Below are positions 1 to 13,300 of a stretch of 64,000 nucleotides of DNA, piece after piece. Under the pieces are notes generated by a model that was given only the letters and a program-made list of their open reading frames with translations, was not told the DNA's origin and did no database searches. Each line of letters opens with the position of its first letter. Within the stretch, counting starts at the first letter, position 1. The stretch is taken from positions 806,001 to 870,000 of the forward strand of contig CP012818.1 in NCBI GenBank assembly GCA_001936135.1, written 5' to 3'. This DNA comes from Saccharomycopsis fibuligera x Saccharomycopsis cf. fibuligera. Taxonomy: Eukaryota; Ascomycota; Saccharomycetes; Ascoideales; Saccharomycopsidaceae. Made by a program: the position numbers and the translations under genes.

Positions 1-1196
1 TTCATCACTGTCTTGACTAAGCCTTCTGTACAAAATTAGTATTTTAGACCCGGTTGACTTCGACTATGGTGTGCCAATGCAGATTTATTATAATTTAAAT
101 GGTTTACTAAATTCACTCAAGTCCTAAAGAGCAAGACCGCACTTTAAAGTCACAATATTTTAAATCTAGTAGAGGATAAACTTACGAAGTAATCTATAAT
201 AACTGGCTTCTTGAAAGCAATAAACAACCACAGTGCGTATTAACCGGAGTAATACCAAACGTTTTGTAAAGTATTTACAACAAATAATACCTTAGATTCC
301 ACTTTCCAACTAAAAAATGAGTAGCCTCTTCACAATAAACTGAGCTCTTTCTGTATGTAGAGTACATATAATATCGCATCAACATAAACGAGTTTAAAAG
401 AATCAAGACAAACTTTTACTTTTTAAAATTTTGACAAGTGATTTCACGAAGTCGCGGCAGAAATGGGAACTGAAAAAAGCCACCAGATATCTTAAAAAAA
501 AACTTCCCTAAAGCGGAGCATTATTAAATCATATATATAAAGTACTTGCGCTGCGCAACATCTCTTAAACAATTCCAAAGCACATAGCAAAGCAAACACA
601 ACACATATCAATGTGTGTTAACGATAACCAAATTTCAAATTAGTTCTGTAAATTAATATGAGCGCAATTTGTGACAGTCATCTTACACACTACTATTTAA
701 TATTCCAAAATAGCAGTTTGCTTTTCCTATTCTCGGAGCTTTGGAAGCTATTGCGATGCGGGATTAGTCATAATAAGTAGCAGATATTATGTAATATAAC
801 CATAATCGGAAGACATCGGAGCAGCCGCATTTTTAGCATGTGAAAAAGCAGAAAAAGAAAAAAAAAAAAAAAAAAAAAAAGAAAAAAAAAGAAAAATAAT
901 ATTTTATCTTATTTTATTCTAAAGAAAATTCTTGAAACTTTGTAAACTTTAATCAATTGACAAGCACAAGGGAAGAAAAAGAAAAGACTTTACCGAGATC
1001 CGATATTGTCTGAGTATATAACGCTGACACCAAAAGAAAAGAAACTATAATCTTTTAACCCTGTTACAACTGCTTGCTTTAAGGTTGATATAAATATATC
1101 ACTTGTCGGACATTGCCTATTAAAAGTAGCTAACAATTCAACTTTTTTCAATACGTCAAACAAGCAATTCTAATATACAGACACATACACACACAA
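1..1196. other. Intergenic region upstream of UPS2
   Basis: No open frame longer than about 60 codons is visible on either strand. The stretch holds a long poly-A tract at about 857-880 followed by A-rich sequence to about 895. A TATA-like TATATAA lies near 1014-1020, about 180 bp before the UPS2 start. I see no RNA gene here. The left part may belong to a neighbouring gene outside the window. Confidence 0.5.
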
Positions 1197-1826
1197 ATGA
1201 AGATATTTGAATCATCACATTCATTCAATTATCCATGGGAGCAAGTTTCTGCTGCCAATTGGAAGAAGTATCCTAACGAAATGTCTACCCAAGTGGTGGG
1301 AGTCGATGTCTTACGCCGTGAAGTGAACCCAATTACTTCAGTCTTAAAGACCGAAAGACTTATTACTTGCGAGCAGCCAATTCCAAGTTGGTTAAATTTC
1401 CTCGTTGGTGGGTTGAAGCGCAGCTACGTGAGAGAAATCAGTGAAGTAGATCCAATCAACAAAACATTGACTATGAGATCAATTAATATGACAATGAGTA
1501 ATTTGCTACAAGTTTATGAAGTGGTTTCTTACAAACCAGATCCTGCTGATCCATTGAGCAAGACCCTCTTCAAACAAGAAGCTCAAATCACTGCTTATGC
1601 TTCAATCAAGAAACTTTGTAATAAGGTTGAGGACTGGTCAGTGGATAGATTTGATTTTAATGCTCAAAGAGGTAAGATTGGGTTTGAATCAGTCTTGAGA
1701 AATGTCAATGAGAATTGGAACCATATGAAGACCAGTGTTTTGGATGAAGTTAATGAAAAAGTCAATGCATTTGACGGGGTGACTGAAAAGGTCAAACATG
1801 GGGTGTTCAAGTCAAATTCTAATTGA
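1197..1826 (+). CDS. UPS2: PRELI/MSF1-domain mitochondrial phospholipid-transfer protein, Ups2 type
   Basis: The 209-residue product is a PRELI/MSF1-domain protein. Family members work in the mitochondrial intermembrane space with Mdm35 and shuttle phospholipids between membranes; Ups1 carries phosphatidic acid and Ups2 phosphatidylserine. The sequence follows yeast Ups2 closely rather than Ups1: it begins MKIFESSHSFNYPWEQV, and contains the run SAANWKKYPNE, then VDVLRRE, TERLIT, LTMRS and the segment QEAQITAYASIKKLCNKVEDW near residues 123-147. The PRELI domain covers about residues 1-175, followed by a charged helical tail. Length fits the family (Ups2 about 230). The first ATG of the frame is used because the conserved N-terminus starts there. 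Yeast Ups3 is a close paralogue and cannot be excluded. Family assignment is from sequence; lipid specificity is inferred from Ups2. Confidence 0.93.
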   Translation: MKIFESSHSFNYPWEQVSAANWKKYPNEMSTQVVGVDVLRREVNPITSVLKTERLITCEQPIPSWLNFLVGGLKRSYVREISEVDPINKTLTMRSINMTMSNLLQVYEVVSYKPDPADPLSKTLFKQEAQITAYASIKKLCNKVEDWSVDRFDFNAQRGKIGFESVLRNVNENWNHMKTSVLDEVNEKVNAFDGVTEKVKHGVFKSNSN

Positions 1827-2518
1827 CTAATGTTATATTGTATCCATCATGATTTGCTAAACTATTATTATTAATCCAGCAGCTGTACACATCACCTTAC
1901 ACGAATTTACACATATTACCAAGCCTCTTCCAAATCATTGCCGTTTGTACAATTATTATTCACCACCGCCATTCATAACTTAGACAACAGATCGCTATAG
2001 AAAAACTGGTCTTCCAATATTTTGTTTTGCTTCCCCTAAAAGAATCACATACGATACATTTAAAAGTTGTTTTGCTTTTTATATGAACATCCTTCATTCT
2101 ACTTCCTTCAAACATAATACTTTTTTCTCTCCTTGGGATGGGTACTGTTTATTGTTTATATTTGTCCATTATATTTACTATATATTTTCGTTTTGCTTCG
2201 TTTCTTGTTTATTTTTGGTTTATTACATTTGATTCATCACTGGCATTTAATCTTTTTTATGCACATAGTCTACGCATTCATAAATGTACATACATTTTTC
2301 AAAGATATAAAATGTGTCAATTTATTTGATGATCTGTAAGATTATATACAATACAATGATTACCTTCAAAAAAGGTCATAGAGCAACAGTAACTACAAAA
2401 GAAACAATAGTTATGTACTAACAAACTACAACGTAAAATAACTTTCAATTAATATATATTAAAAAACTAGTCTCAATATACATTACAAAATCATAAACAA
2501 GTCAACTAATTAAAGCAC
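1827..2518. other. Convergent intergenic region between UPS2 and RPS31
   Basis: This is the shared 3' flank of two convergent genes. It is T-rich with no supported gene. Two overlapping frames at about 2133-2339 encode only hydrophobic Phe/Leu/Ile runs expected from T-rich DNA and are not called. Poly-adenylation signals for both genes presumably lie here but no unique site can be picked. Confidence 0.5.
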
Positions 2519-2986
<468 letters not shown>

Positions 2987-3220
2987 TCAGCAAAATTCAA
3001 ATTAAAATCGTGCTTCTTTCAACTCAAGATTGATAGTCTATAAAAAAGGGGAAGAAATAAATCAAAAAAAAATATATTGAAAATTATTGAAATGACTTTT
3101 TTTTCGTTCTCTCTGCCTGACTGAGCTTCTCTCAGGTGGCGATGGAGAATTTGTCAGATTAAGGTCACATGATACGAGAAATGGTAGTAATATATATTAT
3201 GAAACGTGTGACCTATATTA

Positions 3221-3228
3221 TCACGTGA
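3221..3228. promoter_or_regulatory. TCACGTGA palindrome upstream of RPS31
   Basis: A perfect TCACGTGA palindrome lies 244 bp upstream of the RPS31 start. CACGTG is the Cbf1 (bHLH) core, and in Candida-type yeasts Cbf1 together with Tbf1 has been implicated in ribosomal-protein promoters. The palindrome is seen directly; the assignment to Cbf1 is inference. Confidence 0.45.
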
Positions 3229-5564
3229 AAAGCATGTGAATGCATTAAGGGCTTTTATATATATATAATATTGCAGATGTGGGTTTTACCGAGAGAGAGA
3301 AACAATAGCATAGCTAGCCTAGCTTTTGACCTGAAGGACATGAATTTAACTAAGTTGACACTCTACTATCTGTTCTGTAGCACAACGCTGCTATTAAAAT
3401 AACATAGTCAACAGTCTATTAGATGCTCTTTTCTTCACTATGTTGGTAGCTCTGTAGAAACATCCCCATTTCAAACACAACAAATAGGGAAGAATTGAAG
3501 TTTTGTTGTATCTTATTAGTGTACTTCGTCTTCTTATTGACAATACTCTCTTACATTTTGACTTCAATGCCTTTAAAGTAGTGCGAAAATTAATTTCAGG
3601 AATTATATGTTTTGAATTACATAGATCCGACTGTTTCTTACAAGCTGACCAGGGTCCCACGAACTATAATGCCTAGTGATCAATTATATCCTGCCATTAT
3701 CCTCGTGGTTCCCGCGCTCGTAAAGTCAAAAATAAAAATTTAACTCAACATGTTACGATCTGCGGTGCTACAGCAAATTCTTAAAACTGTTTTGAGTACA
3801 GGCCATTAAAAAATGTTATGTTAATTTCTTTGAACACTCTTCCATATCCTGGAGTAGTGATGACGTTTCTCATAAACAATGTATGAAACGATCTTCCTGC
3901 ATATACAAGATGAATACTTTAAAACGTGCTGCGAATTTATTGTAAAAACTTTAATAACATCCAATTCTTTCCATAACTGAGCTTTCAGATTCATTATCAA
4001 AACGCCACCATTACTCGTAGCGTATTCATAGCAATTAACGAGAACGTCAACTTCGGATATATTTAAATCAATACTTTGAGGAAGTGAATAGCTCAATCAG
4101 AACCAGCACCTCATCAGTGACAATGCGGTTCTATTATAAATATTACGCTCTGTTGAAAAGCCTCCATAGACTGAGTAGCAACCTTTACTGCTTAACCGCT
4201 TTCCAAATTCATAACTCTTGTTCTTTTATTGTTTGATGGCAAAGATCACTGATTTTCCGTTTCTTTCATAACTTTCGAATATCTATGTTGCTTTATTTTG
4301 TATGTCACTAACTTTCAGTTGTAGCCCAGTGCCGCATATTTATGTCCCATCACTTACATGCAGATGTATGCAGCCTTCGCCCGAGGAATCATCTCGTTTT
4401 CCTTCAGCTCATAGGACAGAATATAGAAAAGCCTCCCAGCCAATATAGCCCTGGTGATATTCATGAAAGATAAAAGTTGCATTGCTGTCCAGCATAAAAA
4501 ACAAACTAGTATAAAAGATCTCTTTCAAAGCTTCCACTGTTAAACTTGCTGAACCCAATCAACAACGACAATGAAAAGAATCAAACTAATTTTGCTGAAG
4601 ATCATGGAAAGCTTGAAAGAATGTCACCAGAGACCAGGTCCTTGAAAAAAAAGGTTGGCGTTGAGATTGGCTCACTTATCAAGAATGAATTTGAGAAGTA
4701 CATTAGGGTCGAGTGTATATCCAGTAGATATTGTGTACTGGTACCGTCTATAGTATGACATATACGCCATGTTTTGGCTAGCCCTTGTGTAAGTAAGTAA
4801 TCGCAATAAAATAGCCAATACAGTGGGACGTACGTGGTCAATTTGAATGACGTAAACTATTTGACATGGATGAAACTGAGGCGACGGTCGATTGATAGTG
4901 AGACTTGACTTACAGTATATACCGTCAAAAAGATTCATTTCCCAAAGACTTGAGAGATTCGAAACCAATAAGATCACTTATCGGAGCCCATAGGAGCTAA
5001 TTATTGGCCTAAAACTTAAAAAATTAATTTGCAAAGGTATTAATGGAGACCTTTATGTACTGGATGGTTATAGGTAAGATAGTGAATATATCAAGGAAGT
5101 GTCTATGACGGGCAATAATGAGGGTGTACAGACGACTCAAATATGCAAGAGGTTTGTGGTCAGAATAGATTTAACTAGTGAGTCGGGGATATTTTTAGTA
5201 GAAGCGTTTACTTTTGAGAGGAATAGCAAGGAGCTCGTATTAACTAGTAGAATATCTGGAAGTCCTATAAAAAAGGAGACAACAGAAAGTAAATGATCAG
5301 GTTTAGGTTAGCAGAATCAAAAGTTACTGGCAAATAAGCATGTTCAGATGAGTCATAAAGCAAAGATAGTACATTAGCTGTTTTAACAAAGTTAAAAATT
5401 GTTATTTGCAAAAGCATCAATCTTTTTACTGCTTGGATAAAGACGCTGAGAACCAACTATATAGCCACAAAACTAAGGCGACAATAAGCAATTTTTCTTT
5501 TTAGGGGATTAATAATATACTAATGATCATTGGCAATTTTCCAAGAAAAAAAAAAAACAACTTT

Positions 5565-5570
5565 GACGCG
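5565..5570. promoter_or_regulatory. MluI cell-cycle box (ACGCGT) upstream of RAD1
   Basis: A perfect ACGCGT lies 311 bp before the RAD1 start codon. This is the MCB element bound by the MBF (Swi6-Mbp1) factor at G1/S genes in yeasts, and several DNA-repair and replication genes carry it. A single six-base site can occur by chance, so the regulatory role is inference. Confidence 0.3.
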
Positions 5571-5880
5571 TTTAGCAACAGCAACATTTTGCGTCAACAA
5601 GATAACATCTCTAACATGGTTTAACAATTTACCATCATTATCTTTATAACAGGCGACAACATGAAGCGCAAGCCAAAAGAAATCTATTTTGATATGCTCC
5701 CACGGGTAATCCCTCATCGCGATGATCGCGCGGGCGCTTTACAGCGATGAGCATGATGCCCAAATGTAATAGATTTAGTGGCCAACCAAAGTCCCAGATT
5801 CTTTATGTCTTTTGCACGGCAAATATATCAGGAAATCTTCAGATTTTAAGCAGGAAAGAAGAGAAAAGTCCTAATTAGTC

Positions 5881-8800
5881 ATGTCTGCTTCGTTGTTTGT
5901 GAAAGATCCGTCTGATGATGAGGTCGAGGAAAAACAAATATACAAATCTGAAGACAATAAGTTCAATAATGACGAAGATACTGACATGCCGGTGGTGACA
6001 ATAGAAGAGAAACCAGAAATTAGAGAGCAAACATTAGCAGGAACAGTTGACGTCAACTCAACCTTGTCTTTGAAGTTTCAGCAGATTATTTTAGAAGAAC
6101 TACTTATTCAAGATTCGTTGCTTGTGTTGGCTAAAGGTCTTGGATTAGAATCTATTGTTGCTAATTTATTGCACGTCTTGAGCACCCCATCATCTAATTT
6201 TCTAACTAACAGCAACGATCAGAGCAGAAATAATAGTAGCAGATCGAGCTCAAAAAGGAGTCTAATTATTCTACTCAATGCTCAAGAGGAAGAAAATGCA
6301 AAAATTGGAGAAGAATTAACCGAACTTTCCTGGACGGATGCATTTTCTGATCCAGTATATTCAGACAACATTCCCAGTAGCAATAATAGCAACAGCAACG
6401 AATCTTTGAAGAGACAATTTATTCTAATAAAAGGTGAATCGGTTATAGTAAAGAAAAGAAAAAAGTTATATTCGAAAGGTGGGATAATTTCGATAAGCTC
6501 GAGAATTTTTATTGTGGATTTGCTATCTGGCATAGTGGATCCTAACTTGGTCACTGGGTTAGTGATGCTTCATGCTGACAAAATTTCAGAAACTTCTAAT
6601 GAATCATTCATTATCAATTTTTATCGAACCAAGAATCAGTGGGGATTCATTAAATGTCTTACCGATGAGCCTCAAAGTTTGTTAAACACTGCATACTCAA
6701 GTTCTGGAGGATCGGTTATGAATCCATTACGATTAATGCTTAGAAACATGCAACTAGAAAAATGTTTGCTTTGGCCCAGATTTCATATTAACGTTATCAA
6801 GTCATTGAATTTTAGAGCAAATAGCTCAGCCATTTCTAATACTAAAAAAAATAGTAATAACGAATTAGGTAAAGTCATTGAGATAAAAGTAGCAATGTCT
6901 GAATCAATGCAAAGAATCCAGTTAGCAATACTTTCATGCTTAAAGGCTCTTCTTTATGAAATAAAAAGACATAATCCCGAGTTGACCGCTGAATCAGAAC
7001 TTTTTGAAGATTTGAATCGAGGCAATGCTTCGAATAAAGTTAACACGGATATTTCCAACGAAGATGAATTTTCTAGATTTTTGGACGATTTTTTTTTAAG
7101 ACAAGTAATGGCATTATTTAATCGATCATGGCACCGAATTTCATGGACCACAAAACAACTAATTGGTGACTTAGCAATGCTTGGAAGATTGCTCAATAAT
7201 TTAATCGATAAAGATGCAATTAGCTTTTACGAGGATATTGAGCTTATCTTGCATGAATATAAAAGCAATAGTATTGGTGGAAGAATGAATTATAATGGTA
7301 GTCCATGGCTCATGTTAGATGAAGCAAACACTGTTATCTCTTTTGCTAAGAAAAGAGTTTTTGACATTATTAAAGATCCATTAGCTAGAAAACATAATAA
7401 CCAAATTAATAATAATAATGGCGATGTTACAAGTGGTGGAACTGCAGCGGCCTCCACAGAAACACCCTCAGCGGTCCCAAAAGGTAAAGGAGTATCGTAT
7501 TTGCTTGAAGAGCTTCCTAAATGGGAACAGTTAGCATTTTTATTACATGACATAATCAGTGAAAAATCAAACGACTACAGATTGCAAAACGATGGGCCAA
7601 TATTGATAATGTGCAGTAGCGCACAAACTGTAGCTCAAATACGACAATTTTTGACCACAATGATTGATGAAATTAATTCTCCTGGAGTTAACATTGAAAG
7701 CCAGCAATATTCTGGTAGAAGAATGATGCTTAAACGTTTTAGGGACTACTCCTATTGGAAAAATAATAGCATGAGGGTAACGGAGAAGATTAATCAGACT
7801 ATCAAGGATAACGAAGCAAGCAAGAAAGCTAAGATTGAGGCCTTTAATAACGCGGAGTCTAGCCAGGGGCCAGTAAATCACTTAGATAGTAATATTAGCA
7901 ATCACAACAACAATACGAATAGTGGCGTTAATTTTAACAACGGTCATAACTTAAACAGCCAAAATTCATTAACCTCTAACGTGGAGCAAGACAATAATAA
8001 CGATGATCGGAAAATTAATGTTTCTAAGACTTTTACTCGTGATGCGCAACCTGTGGGCAAAAGAAGAAGAACCAGAGGTGGTTCATTTTTAGCTCAGGCG
8101 GCAAAGTTGCATACTGCCAAATTTAGCAAAGAAGAGAATAATGAGATATTAAGTAATCAAATAAAGAAGCAAATTGAAGAAGAAGTGAATGAGTGGACAA
8201 AAAATGCCAAACAGGAAGGAGATCAAGGGGCTCAAAATGTGCTTGCAGAACTTGTTGAGGGTGAAGGGGAAGAAGATGCTGCAAATGGAGAAGAAAGATT
8301 AGCTGATGGTGCAGAAGATGGAGCCGAGAATGGTGACGAAGGGCTTTTTGTGGGAGAAGGCGATAGCATATACATTCAAGCTGAACCACCAAACGTTTAC
8401 GAGTTAGTGCCACGACAAGACCAAATAATTGTTGAAAAATACGATTCAAAGACTGATGAAAAAATATTAAATGAATTGCTACCATCATATATTGTAATGT
8501 ATGAGCCCAATTTGTCGTTTGTTCGAAGGGTGGAACTTTTTCAAGCAGAGAACAAATCGTATAATTTGAAAACCTTTTTAATGTATTATGGTGCCTCAGT
8601 AGAAGAGCAAAGATATTTGAATCGAATCAAGAAGGAAAAAGAAAGTTTTACGAAGCTTGTCAAGGAAAAGGGGCAACTTGGGAAAGAGTTTAAGGACAAG
8701 CAGCAACAAAATGTATGGATAATGAAGGATCAGATTATTAATACAAGAATTGCTGGCGGTAATAAAAGATTTTTGGATAGTAAGAAAATTGATAATAGAA

Positions 8801-9564
8801 AAGTGGTCATTGATATTAGAGAATTTCGATCAGCATTACCCAATATCTTGTTTAGAGCTGGTTTTGAAATTGTGCCATGCGTGATTACTGTTGGTGACTA
8901 TATCTTATCACCACGTATTTGCGTTGAAAGAAAATCAGTTCCCGACTTGATTGGTTCTTTCGAAAAAGGGAACTTGTATAGCCAATGTACTCGAATGTTT
9001 CGATACTATGAAATTGTCATTTTGCTCATTGAGTTTGACGAAGCCAAATCATTTGCCTTGAATCCATTCGTGGAATTCAAGAACCGATATGATAGCTCAT
9101 CAATGAAATCTAAAGTGAAAGATTCTATCGCTGCTGAAAAATCACAACAAGATATCAGGCTCAAACTTTCAATGCTCCTCCTCGCATTTCCTCAACTAAG
9201 AATTATTTGGTCACCTTCTCCATACCGCACTGCAGAAATTTTCAAAGAATTGAAAATTCGTGAGGATAATCCAGATATTAATAATGCGATAACTGCCGGA
9301 TTGGATGGCACTACTGATGCAAGTATTGCCTCTGAAGATAGTAATAATCTAATTGGGGAGATCCAATTCAATGACAATGCCATTGATTTGATCAAAAATA
9401 TTCCGGGAATAACGACGGGCAATTATCATTTGATCATTCAGCATGTTAAAAGTATAAGAGAATTGGCTGAACTTGAAGATTATGAGCTTGCGTTGTTGGT
9501 GGGCGAGGAAAATGGCAAGAAAATTTTCAATTTCTTTAGGCAAAATATTGTTCCAGAGCTTTAG
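5881..9564 (+). CDS. RAD1: XPF-family structure-specific endonuclease subunit Rad1
   Basis: The 1227-residue product is the Rad1/XPF catalytic subunit, which pairs with Rad10/ERCC1 to cut 5' of lesions in nucleotide excision repair and to trim 3' flaps in recombination. The ERCC4 nuclease domain starts near residue 975 (VVIDIREF, with D978). It carries the signature G1005-D1006, then V-E1016-R1017-K1018-S-V-P-D1022, matching GD-x(n)-ERKx3D. A tandem helix-hairpin-helix region at the C-terminus (about residues 1165-1225) should bind Rad10 and DNA. The first 700 residues correspond to the decayed SF2 helicase-like part. A low-complexity Asn/Glu-rich insert (about 660-840) makes it longer than S. 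cerevisiae Rad1 (1100). I noticed no CTG codon in the parts of this frame I read. It is divergent from RPS31 with an MCB box between them. Confidence 0.96.
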   Translation: MSASLFVKDPSDDEVEEKQIYKSEDNKFNNDEDTDMPVVTIEEKPEIREQTLAGTVDVNSTLSLKFQQIILEELLIQDSLLVLAKGLGLESIVANLLHVLSTPSSNFLTNSNDQSRNNSSRSSSKRSLIILLNAQEEENAKIGEELTELSWTDAFSDPVYSDNIPSSNNSNSNESLKRQFILIKGESVIVKKRKKLYSKGGIISISSRIFIVDLLSGIVDPNLVTGLVMLHADKISETSNESFIINFYRTKNQWGFIKCLTDEPQSLLNTAYSSSGGSVMNPLRLMLRNMQLEKCLLWPRFHINVIKSLNFRANSSAISNTKKNSNNELGKVIEIKVAMSESMQRIQLAILSCLKALLYEIKRHNPELTAESELFEDLNRGNASNKVNTDISNEDEFSRFLDDFFLRQVMALFNRSWHRISWTTKQLIGDLAMLGRLLNNLIDKDAISFYEDIELILHEYKSNSIGGRMNYNGSPWLMLDEANTVISFAKKRVFDIIKDPLARKHNNQINNNNGDVTSGGTAAASTETPSAVPKGKGVSYLLEELPKWEQLAFLLHDIISEKSNDYRLQNDGPILIMCSSAQTVAQIRQFLTTMIDEINSPGVNIESQQYSGRRMMLKRFRDYSYWKNNSMRVTEKINQTIKDNEASKKAKIEAFNNAESSQGPVNHLDSNISNHNNNTNSGVNFNNGHNLNSQNSLTSNVEQDNNNDDRKINVSKTFTRDAQPVGKRRRTRGGSFLAQAAKLHTAKFSKEENNEILSNQIKKQIEEEVNEWTKNAKQEGDQGAQNVLAELVEGEGEEDAANGEERLADGAEDGAENGDEGLFVGEGDSIYIQAEPPNVYELVPRQDQIIVEKYDSKTDEKILNELLPSYIVMYEPNLSFVRRVELFQAENKSYNLKTFLMYYGASVEEQRYLNRIKKEKESFTKLVKEKGQLGKEFKDKQQQNVWIMKDQIINTRIAGGNKRFLDSKKIDNRKVVIDIREFRSALPNILFRAGFEIVPCVITVGDYILSPRICVERKSVPDLIGSFEKGNLYSQCTRMFRYYEIVILLIEFDEAKSFALNPFVEFKNRYDSSSMKSKVKDSIAAEKSQQDIRLKLSMLLLAFPQLRIIWSPSPYRTAEIFKELKIREDNPDINNAITAGLDGTTDASIASEDSNNLIGEIQFNDNAIDLIKNIPGITTGNYHLIIQHVKSIRELAELEDYELALLVGEENGKKIFNFFRQNIVPEL

Positions 9565-10333
9565 GTTCTGGGTGAGTATTGGTGTATTTTCATAGTCAAT
9601 AGACCTTGGATGGTTTTTTTTTATTTTTTTTTTTTTTTTTTTTTTTTTTTAGTGTTGTATATATATAAATATTGACACCTGCATGAAAAGCACATGTACT
9701 GAATAAAAGTAAACCGTATTTACAGTATTGGTATAAAGCTAGCTAGAAGTTTGAAATTTGTTTGTAAAGGATAAATCAAACTTAAAATTTTGTCAGTTTA
9801 ACAATTAATGAAATCGTTTATAATCCTCCATCTAAAGAAAGTCTGTCATTTGCGGTTCAAGTTGTACTACATGATGCCATATTATGGTGTCGACACAACC
9901 AAAAAGAGAATAACATGTATTGCAAACTAAAATTTTCCCAAGTATGCCATCTACTTACATTGCAAGTATACTTGTGGTATTTTATGTCGCTGCGGTGCTG
10001 TTGTATTTTGCTTGATACCGCTGAATGGGATCATGCATTCTGCCGCACGCAGCTTTGAACGGTAAGTAGGTCCACAAGTCTATTATTCGAGCAGATCGTC
10101 ACTACCGTTGCTGAGTATCCTATAACATATACTGACCCATGGGGAAGACGGATAAAGCAAATACCAGTATTTCTAGACAGATGTTTGCTGCTTGTAATAA
10201 AAGCCATACTCAAAATGTCATTTTTTACTCTTCTTTGCTTGTGTTGCGGTTAACTTTCTCTTTTGCTATTTTTTCAAACAACACCAAGACATCAAAGTTA
10301 GATTTTTGATAGATTTGATTTAGTCATCGAATA
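9565..10333. other. Intergenic region after RAD1
   Basis: This region holds the 3' flank of RAD1 and the promoter of the next gene. A poly-T tract interrupted once lies at about 9616-9650. A 60-codon minus-strand frame at 10031-10213 has no recognisable features. No RNA gene is seen. Confidence 0.45.
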
Positions 10334-13300
10334 ATGATGGGGATGCAAACATCTCCGTCAGCCACTACAACCCCAAGGACAAGAGACAATTCAACAAATT
10401 CAACCACCTCTCTATCCACGGGCATTCTTCCATCGCCGTCTACTGCTCTTTTCAAACATGAGACTTTTTGTCTGTCATTATCCATCCCATTGCTTTCCGT
10501 TGCTGAAACGGAACCAATCATAATAAGCGGCAATAGTATCAATTATCATCATTCATTAGACCCATCAATGAACAATAAAAGTTACAATGGAGGAGATTTT
10601 AAGAAAAACAAAAACTCTAGAGTAAGTGTCATTAGCAAATTTACTTTGGATCCTGCCATCAAGGAGGAAATCAGCTGGTTGTATGAGTCCAGTCTACTTG
10701 ACTCCAATGCCAATTCCTGTGCCAAAACTCCAGCGATACCAGTAGGGTGGATCACCAGTCCCCATGCAGCAGTATCTTCTCCACCAGTCAACATGGGCAG
10801 GAGCAGCAGCAGCGGGGATAATACCAATAGCGATAGTGACAACATCGCAGTTCCTGAGAGAAGTCCTCGGCGCTTACTTTACCAGCACTGCAATAGTTAT
10901 AACAACAACTCCTCTTTTTTATCGGTAACTAACGAAGGCTATTCTTCTGCAAATACATACTACTCGTCTTCCAATACTTCGCTAGCTTCGATGAAAAAGG
11001 ACGGCGCTTACTTGAATAACAATAGCACTGTGAGCAGTTTTGCTGATTCTTCTTCACCATTGCATCATCATCCATATCACGGAAAGTTAGCGTCTACATC
11101 AAGACAAGGTAGTGTTGCTGTTAATAATGGTACTTACCTTGATGGTAAAATTCATGAAAGTCAAAAATATCAACCAAATAATATTGGAAGTACCCCCGAA
11201 AGCATGATTTTCAATAATTCAGAATTCAATCATCATAGTTTCATCTTGAGCAGCGGAAAGTATCCGGAATTGACGCCATTGGATACCGACAAAGATATTT
11301 ACAGCAGTGATGAAGCAGACTGGGTGGATGTTTCTGATGATGATTATGTAGATGGAGACGCTGAAATAATAAATAATGAAAAAGCTATGGAGCTAAAAAT
11401 GAGTTCTCAAAGAACTAACGCCGTGTTTAATCTAAAAAAGGAACAAGAAATGCAAAGAATGTATGGCAGTGCTAACCTAGAAGACGTGAAAGATTTTAAA
11501 GAACCGCCGCTTCAAGCTGCAACAAAATTGGAAAAAGAAAATGATAAATCACCTAAAAAGTCATCAATACATTCATTCAAACTTTTCTTCAAGAAGAATA
11601 AGAAACCTGAGATTACAAACAGTGAGAAAGAGATGGAATCAAACAGTAGTCAAAGTCGAAAAGGACAATTACCATTACCGAAAACTAAGGCATGTAGTCG
11701 CACAGTTTCAAGTACAGCGGCAACAGCGGTGACACCTACCACAACAAGCGTTGATGTACCTCAAAACGAAAGAACCATTGAAGTCACTAAAGAACTCAAA
11801 ACAAAAGAAACTAGAAACCATCCTGTTAGCAAAGAGATTAAGAAGAATAGATTTGAAAAGACCAATTCATTTATTGTTCACAATACATACGACCATGCAA
11901 GTAAACCATTGCCACCTCCGATAGTAGGTAAGATACCATTGAGTACCAACAGAAATAACATTGAAAGTAATTGTGGTAGCTCTGCTTCACTTCAGCCTGC
12001 CAAGGATATAAAAACAAACAGACTGAAACCTGAGATTCCTGTTAATTTTGAACATAAATTTTCTCAAAGTCGTGCTTCTGCCTTTCCTCAACCGGTCCAC
12101 CTGCAACAAAACGAGCAAGAACAACAAAAACAGCAGCCACCACAACCATATCGAAAAAATTCGCTCAGTCAGAGTAGTCATCAGTATTCTCAACTTGCAA
12201 GGATTGGCCAACCCAAATATCAGATCAACTCCACCCCTATAATGAACAATTACATAACCAAACAAAAGCCAGTAATTCTGGGTTCAAACAACAATAATGG
12301 CAATTCAAACGTCTATGGAGATGCTCAATTTCAAAATTCAACTAGCAGTTTGAGTTCCAAACCTACTGGCGAACCATTAATTATCAAAGTTCCACATTCA
12401 CTAAGTGAGCTGAATTCATTGATTTCCCTGAATCCAACCCCTGTTCGAAGAACTCCTGCTATTGGTGCAAATATTTTGAAATCACCTCTCATCCAACTGC
12501 AACCGGGTCTCTCTCTTGATTCAAATGCACACGGTGATGCTGCTGCTTTAAAAGAAGATGCAAGCAAAAGAAAATCATCTCAATTTTATTTCGTTAGTTC
12601 ATATGAATCCCAACCTTCAAAAGTTCCACCTAAGCGTAACTCCAAACGTGTTATATTTCCTCAATCCCCAAAGCAGCCCAAAATACAATGCGATAGTTGC
12701 AGCACAGATATGTTTCCAATTTCTCCAAGTTTATCTGAAAGTGATGCAGAAGATTTCAAGCAAATTAAAGAACAATACTTGTCAGAGCCTTCAACTCCTG
12801 GATCTATTGCATTTTCAAACCGGTTTAGTGTTAATAGCTTTAATCAGAATCCTTTTAGAAGAAGTAACAATCCATTTTTCACATATGCAGGCGCAGCTGT
12901 AGGTGCTGATGGTTCAACCTGGCCTGCAAATGGTCAAAATGTTAAAGTCAATGATAACAAGACAGTGACTATTAAAACCATTAAAAACCCTCAAATGTTA
13001 GGCTCTGGCTATGTGTATTATGGTGGTAGACCAATGTCTATGAATAGTATTACAACTATGGTTGAAAAGCCAGTAGTGGATTCTAATGATATGAATGGTG
13101 ACAGTGCAAGTGCTAATAATAACAGCACCAACAGCACCAGTCACAATCACCGTTCACATTCAACTGCACTTTCTACAATTCCTGATGTGAATGAAGATTT
13201 GGAAGAAGACGCTATTCATGAGGCACAAACCTCTTTGATTCCAGATGATGATTTGAACTCATTACAAGAGTCACTTAACCAAGATTATAGACTCAAAAAA